Source: Chersky-840 sp963794615
GTDB lineage: Bacteria > Actinomycetota > Acidimicrobiia > Acidimicrobiales > UBA8190
Direction: 5' to 3'
DNA: 64,000 nt
Assembly: GCA_963794615.1 (NCBI GenBank)
Contig: CAWCEP010000008.1
Location: forward strand, 52,879-116,878
Below are positions 7,755 through 17,710 of the stretch, piece by piece. The translations under genes were made by a program, and so were the position numbers. The notes beneath the pieces were generated by a model. That model did no database searches. It saw only the letters and a program-made list of their open reading frames with translations, and was not told the DNA's origin. Position 1 is the stretch's first letter. Each line of letters begins with the position of its first letter.

Positions 7755-9190
7755 GACACGGCGCCGGGGACACGGCCGATCCCGCCGTCGTAGAGCAACA
7801 TGTCGCTGAGCGTACGGTCGGCAGTGGCGCGATCGCCACGTCAGCATGGACTGGGCGTGCTCGAGCACCACGGCCGGGTCGGTGATCTCGGTGCCCCACC
7901 CCGGGTCGGCTGCGAGGTCGAAGCACCGCCACGAGCCGTCGCCGTACTGCACGTAGGCGACGACGTCCGAGCGCACCACGGCGAGGTGCTTGGACTCGAG
8001 GCGGCGGTCCCACGGCCAGGGGTGCGGGCCCCGGAAGATGTACTCCCAGCGCCAGTCGTACTCCCAGTGGGCCGCGTCGCGCCACCACGGTGGCTGCTCG
8101 CCAGCGAGGAAGGGGGTGAGCGGCATGCCGTCGCACTGGGCGGGGACGTCGACGCCGATGGCCTCGCAGATCGTCGGGAACACGTCGACGTTCTCGGTGA
8201 ACGCTCGTGACCACCTTGCCGTGGGTGTCGGGGTGGCGCGGGTCGCGCACGATGCCGGGGATGCGGTAGCTCGACTCGAACGGCCCGCCCTTGCCGAGCG
8301 TCGCCTGGTCGCCGAGCTGCTCGCCGTGGTCGGAGGTGACCACCACGAACGTGTCGTCCCACATCCCGAGGGCCCGCAGCGCGTCGAGGACCCGCCCCAG
8401 CTGCTCGTCGACGTCGGAGATCATGCCCAGGTACTGGGCCTGCAGCGCCCGGAGCGCACCCTCGTCGCCCGGGGCGGGCTGGGCGGCCAGCCGACCGCAG
8501 AAGGGCATAGGCCGCGCCGGCGACGCCAGCGGGGCGGCGAGCGCGTCGGGGTCGTAGGCCGCGCGACCAGTGCCCGGCCGCGGCGTAGGGCGGGTGCGGG
8601 CGCCAGTAGCTGGCGTGCGCGAACCACGGGCCGTCCTGGCGCTCGAGCCAGGCGATGACCGCATCGCTCAGGAACGCGGACACGCCGTGCTCGGCCGGGC
8701 GGTCGGGCTCGGTGGCCAACGCCGCCGTCCCCGTCGGCGGGGACGTCGTAGCCGAGCTCGCCGAGCCACGCCACGCCAGGCGTCCTGCTCGTCGGGAAGG
8801 TCGAGGCCCACGTCGAAGCCGGGCGGGAATCCCTGGTAGGTCGACAGCCGGCGGTCGTCGGGCCCCGTGGCGGTGCGGGGATCGATCCCCTGGTCGGCGT
8901 AGCCGAAGACGGTCGGGGCGTAGCCGGCCCGGCGGGCCGCCCGGGCCACGTTGTCGAAGCGGAAGTCGAGCGGGGTGCCGTTGCCCACCACCCGGTTGTT
9001 GAGCTGGTAGGTGCCGGTGTAGAGGCAGGCCCGACCCGGGCCGCACGGGAGCGGCCTGGCTGTAGTGGCGGGCGAGGCGGACGCCTTCGCCCGCCAGCCG
9101 GTCGAGGTGCGGGGTCCGCACCACGGGGTGCCCGGCCGCCGAGAGGCAATCGCCGCGGAACTGGTCGAGGGTGACGAGAAGAACGTTCAT
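7751..9190 (-). CDS. Phosphonate monoester hydrolase / arylsulfatase-type enzyme, frameshifted
   Basis: A sulfatase-superfamily hydrolase of about 480 residues. Order of motifs: VTLDQFRGD (metal Asp), APCGPGRACLYTG (the CxPxR motif whose Cys becomes formylglycine), NNRVVGNGTPLD, SYWRPHPPY, TSDHGEQLGD (metal Asp-His), and a tail ADRTLSDMLLYDGG. The NNRxVxNxxPLD block and RPHPPY resemble phosphonate monoester hydrolases (PMH/PehA) more than typical arylsulfatases. Frames break near 9045, 8740, 8600, 8200 and 7810. ATG at 9190 overlaps the stop of the upstream oxygenase. PMH enzymes hydrolyse phosphonate and phosphate mono- and diesters, which fits the PhnZ and PhnY neighbours. Confidence 0.8.
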
Positions 9191-10503
9191 CGCTGTGTTG
9201 CCAAGCCCCCCTTCTCGACACGCCGACGGTCGACGCGCCGACGCATCAGGCGCTGACCGGAACCTCGAGTCTCAGGTCGGTCCGGCTCCGGCCGCGGCAG
9301 CCGTCGAGCGGCGGCCCGCTCGGCCCGATGGGCGTTGGCCCATCCCGGGCCCCGCACGATGTAGGACAGCCGCTCGCGCCAGCTGGTGGAGGCGGCCACG
9401 TCGCGCAGCATCGACGCGTACTCGTGGGTGGCGATCCGCCCGGGCTGGAACGTGTTGATGTTCTTGGTGAGGCCGTAGACGACCCGGTCGCCTTCGGGCT
9501 CGAAGGTGCCGAAGAGCCTGTCCCACAGGATCAGGATGCTGCCGTGGTTGCGGTCGAGGTACTGGCGGTTCGATCCGTGGTGGACGCGATGGTGCGACGG
9601 GGTGTTGAGGACCTCCTCGGCCGGGCCGAGGGCTCCCGATCGTCTCGGTGTGGATCCAGTACTGGTAGAGCAGGTTCACGCCGCGGGCCGTCTCGACCAG
9701 CCCCGGCCGGATGCCGAACAGGCACAGCGATCCGAAGGGCACGAACGTCCCGAAGGCCTCGGCCACGGGCTGGCGCAGCGCGGTGGACAGGTTGTAGTGC
9801 TCGCTCGAGTGGTGCACGACGTGGATCGCCCACATGTACCGGCTGGTGTGCATGAAGCGGTGGTCCCAGTAGTAGAGGAAGTCCCACGCCGCGATGGCCG
9901 CCGCCACCGCCAGCGCGCCCGGTCCCGAGGTCGGGCACGATCCGGCGCCGCCACAGCCGCTCGGGCGTGGTGCGCGACGCCCACGTGGTGGTGATGGCCA
10001 CGCCGCCCGCCACCACCGCCGTCACCCCACCGACGCCGAGACCCGACGCGCCGCCCGGGCCACGGCCGGGTGCGCCCCGGCGCCCCGAGCCCCGGCGCCC
10101 GGCTCGGGGGCGAGGCCCTCAGCCGCCATCCGTCTCGTCACGGCGTCGGCGACCGTCGTGGCCGCGGCCGCCCCGAGGGCCCCGACCACGACGGCCTCGC
10201 CCGTAGCGGCCCCGGCCCGGGGTGAACGGCGCCAGGAGCTTCGGCCCCACGCAACGGGGCCACCAGACTGCCAGCCCCATGGCCAGGCTGGCCAGGGTGT
10301 CGCGCTTCTCGTAGTCCCCGGCCGTGGGCCCGCTTCGGGCGGCCCGGCGCCGCAGCCAGAAGTACTCCCCCGCCATGGTGGCGAAGTAGAAGGGGACGGC
10401 GAGGACCGTCAGGTCCCGGCCCGCCCTCGGTCCCGGCCGTGGCGTGGGCGAGGGACCATCCGAGCGGGAACGGCGACGACGCATCCGGACCATTGTCGTG
10501 CAC
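9187..10503 (-). CDS. Alkylglycerol monooxygenase-like membrane di-iron oxygenase, frameshifted
   Basis: About 430 residues in several frames. N-terminal part: PFYFATMAGEYFWLRR and YEKRDTLASLAMG (membrane entry typical of the fatty acid hydroxylase/sterol desaturase superfamily). Core: DFLYYWDHRFMH, HVVHHSSEHYNLSTALRQ, NLLYQYWIHTE, LNTPSHHRVHHGSN and LWDRLFGTFEPE, followed by a GPGW near the end. The eight-His pattern is complete. HHSSEHYNLSTALRQ, LLYQYWIHTE and the NTPSHHRVHHG-WD-FGTFE-VYGLT-INTF series resemble animal alkylglycerol monooxygenase (AGMO/TMEM195), which cleaves ether lipids, more than sterol desaturases. Breaks lie near 10250, 9940, 9640 and 9450. The start is uncertain (10493 or 10503). 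Confidence 0.75.
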
Positions 10504-10563
10504 CGGCCCGGGGCCGTCGACCCCGGGGCCGTCCCCGCTCCTCCCCGGCGCGAGCGAAGAGCG

Positions 10564-11217
10564 TCAGCCCGCCGATCGAGGCGCGAGGTCGCCCCGGGCG
10601 GGGCCGGCCAGGCCGTACAGCAAGAACGTGCACAGCTCGTCGGCCGCTTCGTGGCGCGGTGGCGGCCGGGGATCTCCGGCCCGCACCGACATGGCGCCGT
10701 AGAGCTGTTGGCCGACGAAGGTCATGGCCTTGTCGGCGTCGAGCAGCCGGAAGTCGCCCGAGCGCGTGCCCTGCTCGATCACGTCGTGGATGAGCCCGGC
10801 GACGTCGAGCCCGATGAGCTCGAGCTCGGCACCCACCGTCGAGGCCACCTGGCTCGGCACGCCCTGGGTGGCGAGGGCCAGACGGAAGAAGGCGGGGTTG
10901 TCGTCGATGCGCTCGAGCATGCCGAGCACGAGCGTGCGGAGCCGTTCCACCGGGGAGCCGTCGCGCTCCCACGAGGCCACCACGGCGTCGAGGAGCAGGG
11001 TGTGCATGCGCTGGAGGCACGCCCGCAGCAGCTCGTCGCGATTGGCGAAGTAGACGTACAGCGTGGACCGGGCCACGCCGGCCTCGGCGGCGATCTCGTC
11101 CATGGGGACCTCGGTCGTGCCCCGCTCGCCGAACAGGCGCCGCGCCACGTCGATGATCTGGTCGCGGCGGAAGTCCCGGATGAGCGCCTTGAGCTCGGCC
11201 GGCGAGGAGCGGGGCAC
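10564..11217 (-). CDS. TetR family transcriptional regulator
   Basis: A 217-residue regulator whose N-terminal helix-turn-helix (RRDQIIDVARRLFGERG ... AGVARSTLYVYFANRDELL, about residues 17-63) is intact, followed by a helical effector domain. GTG at 11217 directly follows the P450 stop (TGAGTG), so it is co-transcribed and probably coupled. Being inside the operon it may be an autoregulator of the P450/oxygenase/phosphonate genes; the palindrome at 12485-12503 is the obvious target. The ligand is unknown. Confidence 0.85.
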   Translation of the reverse strand: MPRSSPAELKALIRDFRRDQIIDVARRLFGERGTTEVPMDEIAAEAGVARSTLYVYFANRDELLRACLQRMHTLLLDAVVASWERDGSPVERLRTLVLGMLERIDDNPAFFRLALATQGVPSQVASTVGAELELIGLDVAGLIHDVIEQGTRSGDFRLLDADKAMTFVGQQLYGAMSVRAGDPRPPPRHEAADELCTFLLYGLAGPARGDLAPRSAG

Positions 11218-12464
11218 TCAGCGGGCCCGCGACGCGGCTCGGTGGGCGAGAACGCCACGGGGAGATGCTTCACCCCGTTGATGAAGTTCGACTGCAGGCG
11301 CTCCACCGGGCCCGTTCACGTGGATGTCGGGAAGACGGTCGAGGAGGTGCTCGAACATCACGATGATCTCCATGCGGGCCAGGTTGGCCCCCAGGCAGAA
11401 GTGGGGTCCCCCACCCCCGAACGCCATATGGGGATTGGGTTTCCGGCCCATGTCGAATCGATCGGGGTCCTCGAACACCGTCTCGTCCCGGTTGGCCGAG
11501 GTATGGAAGAAGACGACCTTGTCCCCTTCTTTGATCGGTCTGGCCGCCGATCTCGACGTCCTCGGTGGCCTGGCGGCGGAAGTTCATGACGGGGGTGACG
11601 AAACGGAGCATCTCCTCCACCGCGCCGAGGCAGGAGGGTCCGGTCGTTGCGCAGCCGTTCCCACTGGTCGGGGAACTGCGAGAACGCCACCATGGCCCCC
11701 GACATCAGGTTGCGGGTGGTCTCGTTGCCCGCCACCGCCAGCAGCATGAAGAAGAGGTCGAGCTCGAGCTCCGACAGCTGCTCCCCGTCCAGCTCGACCT
11801 GGGTCAGGACGCTCATCAGGTCCGCACCGGGATCGGCGCGCTTCGTGCTCGTAGAGCTCGGCGGCGTAGCCGAACAGCTCCGTTGCCGCCAACGCCGCGT
11901 TCTCCTCGGCGACGGCCTGGGCGCCCTGGTACTCGGCGTCGTCACGTCCGATCATCCGGTTCGACCAGTCGAACATCTTCGACCGGTCCTCGGCGGGAAC
12001 CCCGAGCAGCTCGGCCAGGACGACGAGGGGGAGCTCGGCGGCGACGTCGATGACGAAGTCGGCCGACCCGGACTCAGCAGATCCGGTCGATGATGTCGTC
12101 GGCCACACTCGTGGATGCTCTGCTGCAGCTCCCCGATCATGCGGGGGGTGAAGCCCTTGTTGACGAGACGGCGGTACCGGGTGTGCACCGGGGGGTCCAT
12201 CGTCACCATCATCAGGCGTTGCTGCTCGAGCTGGTCCTCGGGTGTCTCCCACAGGAACGTGCCCTTGCGGTAGGACGAGAAGCGCTGGGCGTCGCGGTTG
12301 ACGGTGACGCAGTCCTCGTGGCGGGTGATGGCCCAGAAGCCGGGCCCGTCGGTCTCCTCGTGCCAATAGGCGGGAGCATTGCGTCGGAGATAGGCGAACC
12401 ACTCGTAGGGGACGCCGGTGACGAAGTTCCGGGAATCGGTGAGGTCGATCGGGGCGGGATCCAT
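11218..12464 (-). CDS. Cytochrome P450 (CYP125/142/124-like), frameshifted
   Basis: A haem monooxygenase of about 415 residues. N-terminal IDLTDSRNFVTGVPYEWFAYLRR and GFWAITRHED, then the substrate-recognition part MDPPVHTRYRRLVNKGFTPRM, the oxygen-activation helix AVAGNETTRN, the ExxR motif in EEMLRF, and the haem loop FGGGGPHFCLG with the Cys ligand. This layout is that of actinobacterial P450s oxidising sterol side chains or long-chain lipids. Frames break near 12090, 11840, 11620 and 11530. GGAGGTG lies 8 bp upstream of the ATG at 12464. First gene of the minus-strand operon. Confidence 0.85.
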
Positions 12465-12484
12465 TCGGACGGCACCTCCAGAGA

Positions 12485-12503
12485 ATCAGACACGATGTCC
12501 GAT
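12485..12503. promoter_or_regulatory. Operator-like palindrome upstream of the P450 operon
   Basis: ATCAGACACGATGTCCGAT is an inverted repeat of the form ATCnGACAnnnTGTCnGAT, 21 bp upstream of the P450 start codon. It lies beside an AT-rich patch (GATTAATTGG) in an otherwise GC-rich sequence, which suggests an overlapping promoter. Inference: binding site of the TetR protein encoded at 10564-11217. Confidence 0.55.
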
Positions 12504-12662
12504 TAATTGGAGGTTACGTCCAGCGACCCCCGACGTCAACGCACCGGCGGGGCGTCCCGGGCAAACAATGGCTCTCAGCTGGACAAGTACCACCACGCCG
12601 GACGACAGTGGCGCCGTCATGGTGGGGGCCACGTCTGTCGATCGCGACAGGACAGGATTGCG

Positions 12663-13880
12663 GTGACCGGGCACATCTTCGGTGCCCTGGGCCTGCTGGC
12701 GGTGGTCGGCGCGGGCGGCACCCTCTGGCTCCTGGTCCGGGACGGACGCGGCCGGAGCCGTCCCTCGAGCGCCCGGGCCCTGCGCGTCGCCACCACGCTC
12801 AGCACCCTCGTCATCCTCGCCACGGTGGCCTTCTTGCGCCCCTGGTACTGGGACCTCGCCATCGCCGTCGTCGTCGTGGCGGCATGGCGCTGCTTCCTCG
12901 CGCTCGTCGGGGCCCTCGAGCGCCGGCGCTCCCCCGCCAGCTGGGGGGCGATCGCGGTCGCCTTGGCGTCGGTGGTGCTCGGCTCGGCGCTCGTGATGCT
13001 CGGCGCCACCGCGGCGGCGGTCGATGGGGCCGCGCTGGCGGGCGGCACGCCCGTCCCGGTGGCACACGACCGCCAGGTCCTGGCCCATCCCGTGCTCTAT
13101 CAGGTGTTCTGGGGACCGTCGTGGGACGGCGGCGGGGCCACGCCGGCACTGGCCCAGGCCGCGGCGTTCCAGCACGCCCTCTCCACCTCGCAGTGGGCGG
13201 CGGCCGTCGTCGGGTCGGGGTACGGGGTGGGATCGCTGAGTTCCGGCGGCTGTTGGATCGACCCGGCCGCGCCCGCCTCGTCGGAGCCGGCCTCGAGCAC
13301 GTCGTCGGGGCCCTTCCCCGCCGAGCTGCGCCGGGTCCTGTACGGCCACGCCCACCTGGATCCCTGCCCGGGCTTCACCGCCACGGAGGTGCCGAAGACC
13401 TTGCCTCCCGACGCCGTCGTCGCTCTGTGGCTCGACCCCGGTGTCCCCTATCAACTGGGCGGGGTGTCCGCCCACAGCGCGGTGTCGTGGACGGGCCGCC
13501 CCGACGGGCTGGCCACGATCGCCTTGACCGGCGGGTTGGCGCACTGGGGACAGCCGTCGTGTGCGGCGAGCCCGTCGTGCCGTTCGGTGCCCGGCTTCGC
13601 CTCACCCACCTACGCGCTGTCGCACGAGCTCGTCGAAGCCGTCACCAATCCCTTCGGTCACGGGTGGTTCGCGGACGTCCCCCTGCGGTGGGCGGCGCGC
13701 TACTTCCTCTCGCACGGGCCGACGTCGTTGCTCAGCACCGCCCCCGCCTTCGAGGGTGAGGTGGCCGACCTGTGCGAGCCGGGGCAGCCCGGCGCACCCC
13801 GCACGGTGGTGGCGACGCTCGGGGCGCGCCACATCCCGGTGGCCGACTTCTACCGGCCCGGGACCGGGTGCGTCTCGTGA
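12663..13880 (+). CDS. Membrane protein with extracytoplasmic EXORDIUM-like HExxE domain
   Basis: About 405 residues. Four hydrophobic segments in the first 125 residues (HIFGALGLLAVVGAGGTLWLLV, LSTLVILATVAFL, LAIAVVVVAAW and IAVALASVVLGSALVML) are followed by a large extracytoplasmic domain rich in Ser, Cys and Trp. That domain carries YALSHELVEAVTNPFGHGWF, like the HELxExxTNP block of EXORDIUM / phosphate-induced proteins, and LCEPGQPG near the end. The HExxE could bind a metal, but no activity is known to me. GTG at 12663 was taken as the start because the frame upstream covers the P450 promoter. Confidence 0.6.
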   Translation: MTGHIFGALGLLAVVGAGGTLWLLVRDGRGRSRPSSARALRVATTLSTLVILATVAFLRPWYWDLAIAVVVVAAWRCFLALVGALERRRSPASWGAIAVALASVVLGSALVMLGATAAAVDGAALAGGTPVPVAHDRQVLAHPVLYQVFWGPSWDGGGATPALAQAAAFQHALSTSQWAAAVVGSGYGVGSLSSGGCWIDPAAPASSEPASSTSSGPFPAELRRVLYGHAHLDPCPGFTATEVPKTLPPDAVVALWLDPGVPYQLGGVSAHSAVSWTGRPDGLATIALTGGLAHWGQPSCAASPSCRSVPGFASPTYALSHELVEAVTNPFGHGWFADVPLRWAARYFLSHGPTSLLSTAPAFEGEVADLCEPGQPGAPRTVVATLGARHIPVADFYRPGTGCVS

Positions 13881-14010
13881 TCCACACACGACGCTGACCA
13901 CGACACACGGGGGCTGAAGCAACCACCGCGCCCGTACCCACGCGTTGATCCCGAGACGCGCGGTGCCAACGGTCCACGGCCCCGAGCGGCCCGCAGGTGA
14001 GAATGGGCTC

Positions 14011-15256
14011 GTGCCGACCCTCTCCCAGGTGGCGACGAACGTCCGGAGGACGCTCGTCGAGCAGTGGCGCCCGGTGGTGATGCCGACGTTGGCTCTCTGG
14101 GTCATGGCGGCGGCGGTGTCGACGACGCTCCTCCACCCCTTCGACGTCCTCGAGTACGAGCGCTACGCCCATGCGGCCCTCCATGCCCCGCTGTTCCACC
14201 GGTTCCCGCTCGAGTACCCCGCCCCCGCCCTGGTGCTGTTCCTGCTCCCCCTGGTCCTCCCGCTCTCGTATCCATGGGCCTTTACCGTGTTGGTGGCCGT
14301 CGCCCTGGTGGTCCTGGTGACGAGCTACGAACGCGCCGGCCTGCCCGGGTGGGACACCCGCGCCGCCGGGCGCCTGATCATCTACCTGGCGCTGGGCGCG
14401 GTCATGGTCGTCGCCGGCCGCTACGACATCTTCGCCACCCTGGCCGCCTTCTTGGCGCTTCGAGCGGCGAAGCACGACCGCTGGGGGCCGGCCTGGACGT
14501 GGAGCACCATCGGGTTCGCGCTCAAGCTCTTTCCCGGCGCCTTCTGGCCCGTGTTCCTCATCGCCGAGTGGCGCCGTACCGGGCGCGTCCCGGTGCGGAG
14601 GCTGTGGTGGATGGCGTGGCGGGGTGGTGCTCGTCGCCGCGCTCCCCGCCCTCCTCAATCACGGCGCCGCCCTCAACGTCCTGCGCTACTACCTGCACCG
14701 CCCCACCGAGGACGGGAGCGTCCCGGCCGGCCTGTCGGTGCTGCTCGACTGGCACGGCACCAATTGGGTCGCAACGTTCCACAGCGTCAACGTCGTGAGC
14801 GCCATCACGGGCAAGCTGTCGGTGGGCTTCGAGCTCGCCGGGGTCGGTGCGTGCGTGTGGGTGTGGTGGCAACAGGCCCGGGGGCGCCTTCCCATCGAGG
14901 CGGCGTGCCTGGCCACGCTCACGTTCGTGCTGCTCGGGTCCAAGGTGTTGTCGGCGCAGTACCTGATCTGGCTGATGCCCCTGTGGTCGCTCTACCGGCT
15001 CCGGGTGACGTGGCTTCTCGCCGCGGCGGCGAACCTCATCGTGTTCCCCTACGTGGTGTCGGCCCAGGGATTCGGGTACCTGCCCGGGCACGCCTTCGCC
15101 GTCGGCCTGACCCTCACGTTCTTCGCCCGCGACGTGCTCATCGCAGTGGGCACCGTGGCCTGGCTGCGGGCCGCGTTGGTCTCCCGAGACACCCCGCACG
15201 GAGAGAGCCGGCCTGGTGCTCACGGCCTGACGTCGCCGGTGATCGTTCGATGCTAG
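14011..15256 (+). CDS. GT87-like (DUF2029) membrane mannosyltransferase candidate, one frameshift
   Basis: About 415 residues with ten or so hydrophobic helices. The first loop after TM1 has HPFDVLEYERYA, an acidic motif in the place where GT-C polyprenyl-phosphate sugar transferases keep catalytic Asp/Glu. Later features are LEYPAPALVLFLLP, AGRYDIFATLAAFLAL and LKLFPGAFWPVFL, familiar in DUF2029/GT87 proteins. The frame breaks near 14620. GTG at 14011 is preferred to an ATG at 13945 that adds only polar residues. It converges on the TadE-like gene; the two stop codons overlap. It may glycosylate a cell-surface product; acceptor unknown. Confidence 0.65.
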
Positions 15257-15767
15257 GGGCTCTCGACCGGGTCCTGGCTGGTGGCGGTCATGTTGTAGCT
15301 GAGGCCGAAGGGTGCCGCGATGCCCTTGGGCCTCGTACATCAGTGTCACGGTGGCGGTCGTGGGGGCAGCGCAGGTCCCTCCGCAGGTGACGGTGATGGT
15401 GGCGTCACCGGCGACGGGGGTCTGAGTCAGCTGAGTGGCGGTGGACGCTCGTGGCACACAGGGGATTCGGGTTGACCGTCACGAGGGGGGCGGCACCGGC
15501 CACGGCCTTCTCGATCGAGGTGGGCGTGCCGGACTCGCAGTACTGGTTGGGCGCGTCCTGGACGACGAGATTCGACTCGATCGAAGCCATCCTCGCCCCG
15601 GCCGTGGCACCGTCGTGCAGGGACGCGTTTTGGAAGGCGAGGTAGGAGCCCGAGATCAACCCGAAGATCACCAGGAAGACCAGCGGCGCCACCAGCGCGA
15701 ACTCGACGAGCGTTGCGCCCGTCTCGTCGCCGCGACCCACCCCGAATCTCGCCCGCACCGGCGTCAT
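15253..15767 (-). CDS. TadE-like pseudopilin, frameshifted
   Basis: About 170 residues. The N-terminal DETGATLVEFALVAPLVFLVIFGLISGSY is the TadE signature: a polar start, Gly-Ala, Glu at +5 and a long hydrophobic helix. The C-terminal part (TVNPNPLCA ... TITVTCGGTCAAPTTATVTLMYEA ... FGLSYNMTATSQDPVESP) is extracytoplasmic. Breaks lie near 15450 and 15330. ATG at 15767 overlaps the stop of the TadG gene. It is the last gene of the minus-strand Tad arm. Confidence 0.75.
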
Positions 15768-17710
15768 CCGATCAGCGACAGGCTGCTGCTGCCGGGCACC
15801 TGGTAGGGCTGGCCGAGGATGGTGATGTTCGGTGCTCCCGTCGGTGTTGAAGTCATCGACGATGGCAGTGCCGTTGAGCGTGACCGAGCCCGCCGAGGGA
15901 CTGCCCCGGGGCGAGACGCCCAACCCGCCCCGAAGCCGGTCTGGAGGGTGCCCCCGGCGTAGAAGGGGATCCCGCCGCCTTCGCCGTCCCAGTAGTCCTG
16001 AGGGGAGCTTGCCCCGTAGTTCGCCAACGATGCGTTGTAGACGACGCCGGTGAGCGTGATGGTGGCCGCGTCGCCCGGCTCGGCGTCGAACCCGTAGTTG
16101 GTCTGGGTGTCGGGGTCTTGGTAGAGCACGATGCCCGGTGAGCCGTCGACTCCCGCATACGGTCCCGGTGGTCGGGCCCGTCAGGTTCACCTGCGCGCCG
16201 GAGGCGCCGCCGATGATGAGCCGAGAAGTTGTTGCCCGTCCCCGTCATCGAGGAGTCAGTGGTATCCGAGACGGGTGTGTCGCCGAAGGCTTTGACCCCG
16301 TACGTCGTCGGGCTGGTTCCGCCACATGCGTGTCGACGACGTCTCGACTTCCGGGACGCCGTTCGACCCACTGGCCGCGCTGGTAGGGTGCCGGACGGCA
16401 GGCACGGGGCGCCGTTGCCGGGACCGCTGGCCACGAAGGACGCCCCCGGCGCCCGAGCACCGGGCACGTTGCCGGCCACCGGATAGGGGTTCTGGGTGGC
16501 GAGCACGACGTTGCTCCCCGTGACCGTGGCGCCCGCGGCCGGGTTGATCCACAGGCCCTGCGTCGAATCGGTAGATGCCCGGGTATGGCACCTCTCCGCC
16601 GCCGAATCCCGAGCAGTCCTGGAAGTTGGCGGATCCGGTGATCTCGACCGGGTTCGTGTAGTCGCCCGGGAGCAGCTCCGTGACGCCGCCCACCACCTGG
16701 GTCGCCGGGTTGACCTGGCGCGGTCAACCCGGGACAGGCGATGTTGGTGTTGGGGTCGAGCGGGCTCGCCGGTGCGTCCGCGGCCCCCAGCGGGTCGGTG
16801 ATCTGCGGCGAAGGTGTTGGTCGATGCGTTGTAGTCGACGGTGACCGACCCGCGCGTGATTGGGGGCGCACGAAGCTTGGACGTTCGGCAAGGTGGCGCC
16901 GGGAGTCGGTCGGGCCGGTCGCACTGCTCCCGGGCTGCACCCCTTGGCGCCTGGAAGCACCGGTCCAGCGGCCACAGGGATTCGCCGATGTACGTGCTGT
17001 TCACGGTGTCGATGGTGCCGTAGACGTACAGGTTGCTGTCGGTCTTGGCGTCGATGCCGTCGTCCCACTGCGAACCGTCCGTACGGAACTGGTCCACGGT
17101 TGCTGGGCCACGTCCGTGTTGAGGAAGATGGTCCCCGCGACCACGAAGGTCCCGGTCCCGCCACCGAGGATCTCGTGGGGTCCGACCTTGTTGAGCGCCA
17201 GGATGCCGATGGGGGGCCCTTGGCAACGTTGCCGACCGAGCCCGAGGCGAATCCATTCAGCTGGTGGATGCCGAAGATCCCGGCGAAGAACGGTGTCCAC
17301 TTCGGGGTGGCGTTCACGTTCACCCCGCACGCACCGGGGGGCGGGTTGGTGGGCCCCGTGTTGGACGGTGAAAGTCCCGATCGACTTTCCCCTCCGAGTT
17401 CAGGAACTGGGCCTTCCATGCCGTCCCGATGCCCGACCCGTTGTCGTCGACGAGCTTCTGGACGATCATGGCGATCTGCTGGGTGGTCGGGCGACGTCGT
17501 CCCGTTGCAGTAGGTCGAGCTGTTGAGCTGCTGCGCGGCGGCGAAGGCGGCGAAGTCGGCCGCGTTCTGGGCCCTGCGGTTCTGGACGAACCCATAGCCG
17601 CCGTCGAGGGCGATGGCGATCATGCCGAGCAGGATCACCATGGCGAGGGCGAAGATGATCAGCACGACGCCGCTCTCGCTGTCCTCTCGTTTGCGGCCGA
17701 TCGACGTCAT
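15764..17710 (-). CDS. TadG-like Flp pilus assembly protein, frameshifted
   Basis: About 650 residues. The start MTSIGRKREDSESGVVLIIFALAMVILLGMIAIALDGG is cut here for length; the relevant part is ESGVVLIIFALAMV followed by DGGYGFVQNRRAQNAAD, the TadG N-terminal domain with one membrane helix. The rest is a Gly/Ser/Thr-rich extracytoplasmic region with repeated beta-like blocks (FVVAGTIFLNTDVAQQ, NLYVYGTIDTVNSTY, GLWINPAAGATVTGSNVV). At least five frame changes occur between 17400 and 15900. ATGA overlaps join it to both neighbours, so it lies in one operon. Probably presents a surface domain at the pilus base. Confidence 0.7.

Noticed and set aside
13945..14010. Extended N-terminus for the GT87-like protein
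   Set aside because: The added residues are polar and lie before the membrane helices; GTG 14011 fits better, though the evidence is slight.
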